Below are positions 34,227 through 39,028 of a DNA stretch of 39,028 nt, piece by piece (the first letter of the stretch is position 1; every line of letters begins with the position of its first letter). The translations under genes and the position numbers were made by a program. The notes below the pieces were generated by a model, which made no database searches, was not told the DNA's origin, and saw nothing but the letters and a program-made list of their open reading frames with translations. Source of the stretch: an uncultured bacterium (GTDB taxonomy: Bacteria > Cyanobacteriota > Vampirovibrionia > Gastranaerophilales > Gastranaerophilaceae); the NCBI GenBank assembly GCA_902796925.1, contig CADBQW010000011.1:1-39028 (forward strand). The letters are read 5' to 3'.

Positions 34227-35060
34227 TTAATAGTTAATATCTCTGAGAGCCTTAAATATTTTATCGGTAATATATTGGATATACTCTTGCGAGACCATTC
34301 CGTTAATTACGGCATCAGCTATTGGGTAAGCAGGTCTTATGTAGCGTTGCGCCGTCTTATTGACATCTGCAAATTGCAAATCCGCAGCCTCGCCTGTTTT
34401 GCCTCTTGATGCCGCTCTTTTATACCAACGTTCTTTTATAACTTCTAGCGGTGTGAAAACGTAAACTTTTACATCCATAATGTCTCTGACACCTTCGTTC
34501 AAAACGTATAAACCTTCTGTCAAAACTACTTTGGCAGGTTTTTTAACTTCACCGTTTGGATTTGAAACACAAGTAACAAAATCGTATTTTGGAGAAATTA
34601 TAGCTTTACCCTCCTTAAGATCTTTCAGATGGCTTTTCATAAGTTCCAGATCAATTACATCAGGGGTATCAAAGCTAAATCCTGTTTTAAATAAGGCTTC
34701 ATAACTACCTGCTTCTTGAAGTTCTTTTGAGGTATCTTTATAGTAATCGTCACAACGAATTACGGTATAAATCCCTTCACGTTTATCTTTAACACAAGCA
34801 TGTATAGTGTTATCAACAAAAACAGTTTTTCCCGAAGCACTTTCCCCGGTAATTCCAATAAGAAAAGTTTTCTTCTTTTCTTGGACAACTTTACGTGCTA
34901 TGTTTAAAATTAAATTGTCTGAAATATGCAAAAACAAAGGTTGTTCTTCTTTTTTATCTTCTTCAAGAATTTTATTAAGAACATTCACAATAGTGGATAT
35001 TACTTCCATGTCCCGTCTGTTTGTATAGTAATCATAACCTGTTAATTGAAAATCTGACAT
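34227..35060 (-). CDS. Uridine kinase/phosphoribulokinase family P-loop kinase
   Basis: The P-loop G-I-T-G-E-S-A-S-G-K-T lies at 69-79, followed by R-C-D-D-Y-Y-K-D (base/sugar-binding region) and L-T-E-G-L-Y-V-L. These are features of the Udk/PRK superfamily. The first 65 residues are an extra N-terminal helical segment absent from short uridine kinases. At 277 aa it is longer than E. coli Udk (about 213 aa), so the substrate may differ. The ATG follows AAGGAT. TTGTAACAAAATTT lies 72 nt upstream on the minus strand (35146-35133), as before the 406-aa gene. Confidence 0.85.
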   Translation of the reverse strand: MSDFQLTGYDYYTNRRDMEVISTIVNVLNKILEEDKKEEQPLFLHISDNLILNIARKVVQEKKKTFLIGITGESASGKTVFVDNTIHACVKDKREGIYTVIRCDDYYKDTSKELQEAGSYEALFKTGFSFDTPDVIDLELMKSHLKDLKEGKAIISPKYDFVTCVSNPNGEVKKPAKVVLTEGLYVLNEGVRDIMDVKVYVFTPLEVIKERWYKRAASRGKTGEAADLQFADVNKTAQRYIRPAYPIADAVINGMVSQEYIQYITDKIFKALRDINY

Positions 35061-35297
35061 TTGCTATCCTTACCCCTCTTTCAATATACATAACATTGTA
35101 ACTTAAAGGAAAAATTTTTTCTCTTGTATGCTAAATTTTGTTACAATGAATTTACAGTTTCGTTGTGAAATATATTATTCAAAACTCTTGCAATTATAAA
35201 AATTTGTGCAATAATACAATTGTGAAGTTAAGGGCTTACGAGAAATATCCCGTATCCGAAGTTTAAACCCTTAGGGAAGAAAGATTACATTCAATAG

Positions 35298-38200
35298 ATG
35301 GGTGTTGAGAAATTTAATTACAAGTTTATAAAAGAAAATGCCTCTGCCGGTAGTTGGCGCAGAGGGTACGAATACCATTTGAAAGATATGGTGTTTGATT
35401 CTTATCCTGAGAAAAATTTTTATATGGCAAAAGTTAAGGGGAATTTTCAGGATCATTATAATACGGATTTAATATTTAAGAAGAATAAGGTAGAGGCAAG
35501 ATGTAATTGCCCGCTAAAAGAAATGTGGTGTAAACATGCCGTTGCCGTTGCTCTAAAAGCTATTGATGAGCATGCCTATGAGGACTGGCTTGAGACAAAA
35601 TTCGGGATAGAATCTAGTTTTCCTGATGAAAACACTTCATTAGATCATGAACCCGAAGGTGATTTTATATTCCATTTTAATTCAAAAAGAAAGGTAAATT
35701 TTTTCTCTATACTTGTTCGTTCCCGTAAAACAGGAAAAGTTGTTCGTCAGATAGAACCGATACTTAGAGAATACATTGAAGAACAAAAAAAAGATTCATT
35801 TTCCTTTATGAATGAGGCAAGAACTGCTGAATTAGAAATTTTTAAACTGTTATTAAAAATTTCACGACAAGACAAAAAAGCAGGATGGTATGATATTCCT
35901 ATAACTAAGTTTGCTCCTGTTTTTGAGACGCTATCTCACGTTGAAGAAGTTCTTGATGAAAAAACAAAACAACGATTAGAGTTTACTAATGAAAAATGGA
36001 AGCTGGTATTAAAGGTGAATGCTGCACAAGGCGGAAACCTTCAATTGTATCTTGAGTGGGTTAGACCAGATAGTGATGAAATATATCCGTTTGAAGAAGT
36101 AAGGTATTTTTCCCGTCATCTTAAATGGGGTCGTTACAAAAATATAATTTTCCCTACGAATATTTCTGTTAATACATTACCGCAGAACATTACAAAATCG
36201 ACCTTTACGGACTTGAAAGAAAATGAAGGCGGTAAATTTATATATGAAGAATTACCGAAAATTCAAAAAGAGATGGATGTAATTGTTGACGAAAACATTA
36301 GTAATTTGATGCTAAATGCTCGTTTACCGAAAAAAATTGTCACCCTTGGAATTGATTATGACCAATCACTTAAAGCATCCTTGGAATTTGATTATGACGG
36401 AGTGAGAGTACCTTATTCAAAATCCGGAGACAAGGCTCAATATATAACCGTCAAAAAAGAGGATCTGATTTATTGGGTCAAAAGAAATATTCAACACGAG
36501 CAAGAAGCATACGCTATGCTTTTGGCATGTAAATTTGTTCCTATGCAAACTAACAACCTGGCCTTAGAAAAAGAAAATGCCATAGATTTTTATAATTACT
36601 ACAAGAATCAAGCCGGAGAAGACTGGGTTTTTGAAGAAAAAGATGATATGTCATTTTTCAATATATTACCAACTCCTTTCAAAATGTGTGCCAAAATAGA
36701 TTTCTCTCAAGAATCCAAAGATAGTTTTGAAATATCTTTATACGGTCAAGCCGGAGACGAAATTATTGATTTTGACGAAGTTTATGAAACTATTCAAAGC
36801 GGAGAAAAATATAGCAGAATAAGAAGTTTGGGATTTGTAGAATTTCCTGCTCAAAATATTTATGCAATGATGCGAGCTTTCAATTCTTTCGATGTATACA
36901 GAACTCCTGATAACAAGTATACCGTTAAAACATATCGTGCCGGACTAATTAATGAATTAAAGAATTTGGATGTGGAACTTGTTTTGAGCGAAGAATTCGA
37001 GGCGTTTTGGCAGCAGATGTCTACTTTCTCAACCGTGGGAGACCTTACAATGCCGAAAGGTGTTCACGCTGATTTTCGTGATTACCAGAAAAAAGGTATC
37101 GGCTGGCTTTGGTTTATGTACAAGTACGGTTTGAACGGAATTCTGGCAGATGATATGGGTCTCGGTAAAACCTTGCAGGCACTTACCCTTTTACAAAAAG
37201 CAAAAGAAGAAGAAGGGCCTAAGCCGACACTTGTTATTTGTCCTACAACAGTTGTTTTTAACTGGGAAACCGAAATTCAGAAATTTGTGCCTGATTTAAC
37301 TTGTTTAAAAATTGCAGGACCGGAAAGAAAGTCTTTATTTAAAAAGATTAACGAATACGATGTTGTAATAACAAGTTATGCCCTAATTCGTCGAGATGTG
37401 AAACATTTTAAAGATATAAACTTCAGATATATAATACTCGATGAATCTCAAAATATTAAAAACGCAATATCTCAAACAGCTCAGGCTGTGAAAGAATTGC
37501 AATCTGATCATAAACTCGCACTTTCAGGTACACCTATTGAAAATAAATTGGAAGAATTATGGTCAGTATTTGACTTTTTAATGCCGGGATTTTTGTTCAA
37601 TATTGCAGAATTTAACCAACGATATGTTCGACCAATTATGGAACGGCAAGATAAAACCGTTGAAAAACGCTTAAAACTTCAGATTTATCCGTTCATATTG
37701 CGCCGTATGAAACGCGATGTTGCAAAAGATTTGCCGGATAAGGTTGAAAACGTTGCATACTGCGAACTTACTGACGAACAAAGAGACTTTTATCTACAAG
37801 TTCTTGATAGCACTAAAGAAGAACTATTTAAATCTATCGAGCAGAACGGACTTGAAAAGAGCAGGTTATCAATATTCTCTGCATTGCTTAGATTACGTCA
37901 AATTTGCTGTCATCCGAGACTTTATGATAAAGATGATGTTAAACATATACTTTCGTCAGGTAAATTTGAAAAACTTAAAGTTATGCTTGAAGAAATTATT
38001 TCAGAAGGTCACAGAGTTCTTCTATTCAGCCAGTTTGTCAACATGTTGGATATCGTAAAGGATTGGCTTGACCGTGAAGGTATAAGATATGAATATTTGA
38101 CAGGTAAAACTAAGGATAGAAAAGCTGCCGTTGAAAACTTTAATACAAACTCCAATATTCCGATATTCCTCATAAGCCTAAAGGCCGGAGGTACCGGTTT

Positions 38201-38468
38201 GAACCTGACAGGTGCAGATTACGTTATTCACTACGACCCATGGTGGAATCCTGCCGTAGAAGACCAAGCAACCGACCGAGCATACCGTATCGGACAGAAA
38301 AAGAAAGTCTTTGTATATAGGCTTATTACCAAAAATACTGTTGAAGAAAAAATTCAAAAACTCAAGACGATTAAACGCGACCTGGTTGATAGCGTAATTT
38401 CTGTCGATAGAAATATTACAAAATCATTGACCCTTGATGATATCAAAGAAATTTTCTCGGTTGATTAA
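35298..38468 (+). CDS. SWIM zinc-finger SNF2 family helicase
   Basis: Large DNA-dependent ATPase of 1056 aa. An N-terminal SWIM finger C-N-C-x6-C-K-H (Cys69, Cys71, Cys78, His80) is followed by about 500 residues of the bacterial SNF2-associated region. The SNF2 motor starts near 590: motif I D-D-M-G-L-G-K-T (about 618-625), motif II D-E-S-Q (715-718), motif III L-S-G-T-P, and the C-terminal helicase lobe with S-L-K-A-G-G-T-G-L-N-L and D-R-A-Y-R-I-G-Q. Such proteins remodel protein-DNA or RNA polymerase complexes; the target is unknown. No strong ribosome binding site is adjacent; AGGGAAGAAAG is about 20 nt away. Confidence 0.92.
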   Translation: MGVEKFNYKFIKENASAGSWRRGYEYHLKDMVFDSYPEKNFYMAKVKGNFQDHYNTDLIFKKNKVEARCNCPLKEMWCKHAVAVALKAIDEHAYEDWLETKFGIESSFPDENTSLDHEPEGDFIFHFNSKRKVNFFSILVRSRKTGKVVRQIEPILREYIEEQKKDSFSFMNEARTAELEIFKLLLKISRQDKKAGWYDIPITKFAPVFETLSHVEEVLDEKTKQRLEFTNEKWKLVLKVNAAQGGNLQLYLEWVRPDSDEIYPFEEVRYFSRHLKWGRYKNIIFPTNISVNTLPQNITKSTFTDLKENEGGKFIYEELPKIQKEMDVIVDENISNLMLNARLPKKIVTLGIDYDQSLKASLEFDYDGVRVPYSKSGDKAQYITVKKEDLIYWVKRNIQHEQEAYAMLLACKFVPMQTNNLALEKENAIDFYNYYKNQAGEDWVFEEKDDMSFFNILPTPFKMCAKIDFSQESKDSFEISLYGQAGDEIIDFDEVYETIQSGEKYSRIRSLGFVEFPAQNIYAMMRAFNSFDVYRTPDNKYTVKTYRAGLINELKNLDVELVLSEEFEAFWQQMSTFSTVGDLTMPKGVHADFRDYQKKGIGWLWFMYKYGLNGILADDMGLGKTLQALTLLQKAKEEEGPKPTLVICPTTVVFNWETEIQKFVPDLTCLKIAGPERKSLFKKINEYDVVITSYALIRRDVKHFKDINFRYIILDESQNIKNAISQTAQAVKELQSDHKLALSGTPIENKLEELWSVFDFLMPGFLFNIAEFNQRYVRPIMERQDKTVEKRLKLQIYPFILRRMKRDVAKDLPDKVENVAYCELTDEQRDFYLQVLDSTKEELFKSIEQNGLEKSRLSIFSALLRLRQICCHPRLYDKDDVKHILSSGKFEKLKVMLEEIISEGHRVLLFSQFVNMLDIVKDWLDREGIRYEYLTGKTKDRKAAVENFNTNSNIPIFLISLKAGGTGLNLTGADYVIHYDPWWNPAVEDQATDRAYRIGQKKKVFVYRLITKNTVEEKIQKLKTIKRDLVDSVISVDRNITKSLTLDDIKEIFSVD

Positions 38469-38492
38469 GATATTTGTGATAACGTCATTAAA

Positions 38493-39028
38493 TTACCATG
38501 GATAGTCATCTTTTATTTTCCAGCCGTCATACTCTATTTTTCGTGCACACCAAAGACCTGAACTAGTACCTTTAGAACAATAGGTTCGCATATAATTTAG
38601 ATCATTTCTATCGATAGTTTCAGGATATGGGGTAACATAACCCTTTTCATTTATTGCAAACACAAATACGTCTCGGCCAAACCTGTTTGGACCTTGTGGA
38701 CCGTTTAAATCGATTTTAAATATTAGCAAATTAAGTATATAATTGTAATCTAGCTTAATAAGTGTACCGTCTGATAGCCTAAAAGGATGAGAAGTTTCAT
38801 CAATTAAAGAGTAACCATGGGTTGTTACACTATCGGTGTATTTCCAAGGCCACATACTTTTGTAACCACAAGAAGAATAGGTTGAACAGATTTTAGAAAC
38901 TTTCATATAAGGAATTAAGTATTGATTGCTAAAATCATCATATGTAAAATTGCTGTCAGGTTTTGTCCACTCAGAATAGTCCCCGTTAGCTGTTTGAGAA
39001 ATTTTCATGGCCTGATTGAGCTCACTCA
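38493..39028 (-). CDS. Pilin-like (type II secretion/type IV pilin family) protein, N-terminus cut by window edge
   Basis: The frame stays open through the right edge (S-E-L-N-Q-A before the first visible Met), so the N-terminal helix is outside. Counted from the ATG at 39008: Y-L-I-P-Y-M-K-V (30-37), paired Cys (41 and 47), S-D-G-T-L-I-K-L (79-86), D-L-N-G-P-Q-G-P-N-R-F-G-R-D-V (100-114), and a C-terminal C-x9-C (144 and 154) ending in a Trp-rich tail. The D-x-N-G / P-N-R-x-G-x-D element also occurs in the partial gene at the left edge. It is likely a pseudopilin or minor pilin, 171 or more residues. It is convergent with the SNF2 gene. Confidence 0.65.
   Translation of the reverse strand, partial: SELNQAMKISQTANGDYSEWTKPDSNFTYDDFSNQYLIPYMKVSKICSTYSSCGYKSMWPWKYTDSVTTHGYSLIDETSHPFRLSDGTLIKLDYNYILNLLIFKIDLNGPQGPNRFGRDVFVFAINEKGYVTPYPETIDRNDLNYMRTYCSKGTSSGLWCARKIEYDGWKIKDDYPW

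Noticed and set aside
35228-35276. Possible structured leader before the SNF2 gene (AAGGG ... CCCTT with an inner ACG/CGT pair)
   Set aside because: Only short broken pairings are present and no known riboswitch core is recognisable; not supported enough to list.

Overview
This is a low-GC, gene-dense bacterial chromosome segment. The gene set suggests a Gram-negative-type anaerobe close to the non-photosynthetic cyanobacterial relatives of the gut (Vampirovibrionia/Melainabacteria, Gastranaerophilales-like). That assignment is inference. It rests on pilin-like proteins with a D-x-N-G / P-N-R-x-G-x-D signature, an OmpA-like protein, an oxygen-sensitive ribonucleotide reductase as the only one in view, c-di-AMP and undecaprenol-kinase genes, and several large proteins I cannot place in any common family. 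I see no tRNA, rRNA, CRISPR array, insertion sequence, integrase or phage gene. Most of the window is ordinary core chromosome.

Layout. (1) 1-763: C-terminal part of a pilin-like protein cut by the window edge. (2) 0.85-3.2 kb: divergent tsaD and obg. (3) 3.3-7.2 kb: a translationally coupled oligopeptide transporter (binding lipoprotein, two permeases, no ATPase). (4) 7.2-10.8 kb: a secreted protein resembling the VirB10/TrbI C-terminal domain, a degenerate OmpA-like protein, a sigma-28-type factor, an M14 peptidase and a DciA-like protein. (5) 10.9-12.7 kb: nrnA and a YihY family membrane protein. (6) 12.7-16.0 kb: two unusual coiled-coil genes, then clpP. (7) 16.1-19.1 kb: rqcH-like gene, a second VirB10-like paralogue and two small genes absent from an ordinary ORF list. 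(8) 19.2-24.2 kb: a U32 protease-family gene with yqeG, then the pgpH-ybeY-dgkA operon. (9) 24.2-29.1 kb: lytic transglycosylase, two large unknown proteins and another small gene. (10) 29.2-33.9 kb: uvrC lacking its usual C-terminal domain, and nrdD-nrdG preceded by a probable cobalamin riboswitch. (11) 34.0-38.5 kb: a small cysteine-rich membrane protein, a uridine kinase-like enzyme and a SWIM-SNF2 helicase. (12) 38.5 kb to the end: a second pilin-like gene cut by the edge.

Three observations stand out. First, three genes (58-aa, 56-aa and 601-aa products) share one upstream and leader architecture, and part of it recurs before two other genes, which suggests a small unrecognised regulon. 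Second, two secreted paralogues look like stand-alone VirB10/TrbI barrel domains with no type IV secretion genes nearby. Third, several genes carry a -10 box only 6-8 nt before the start codon, which predicts leaderless mRNAs, while others have good ribosome binding sites.
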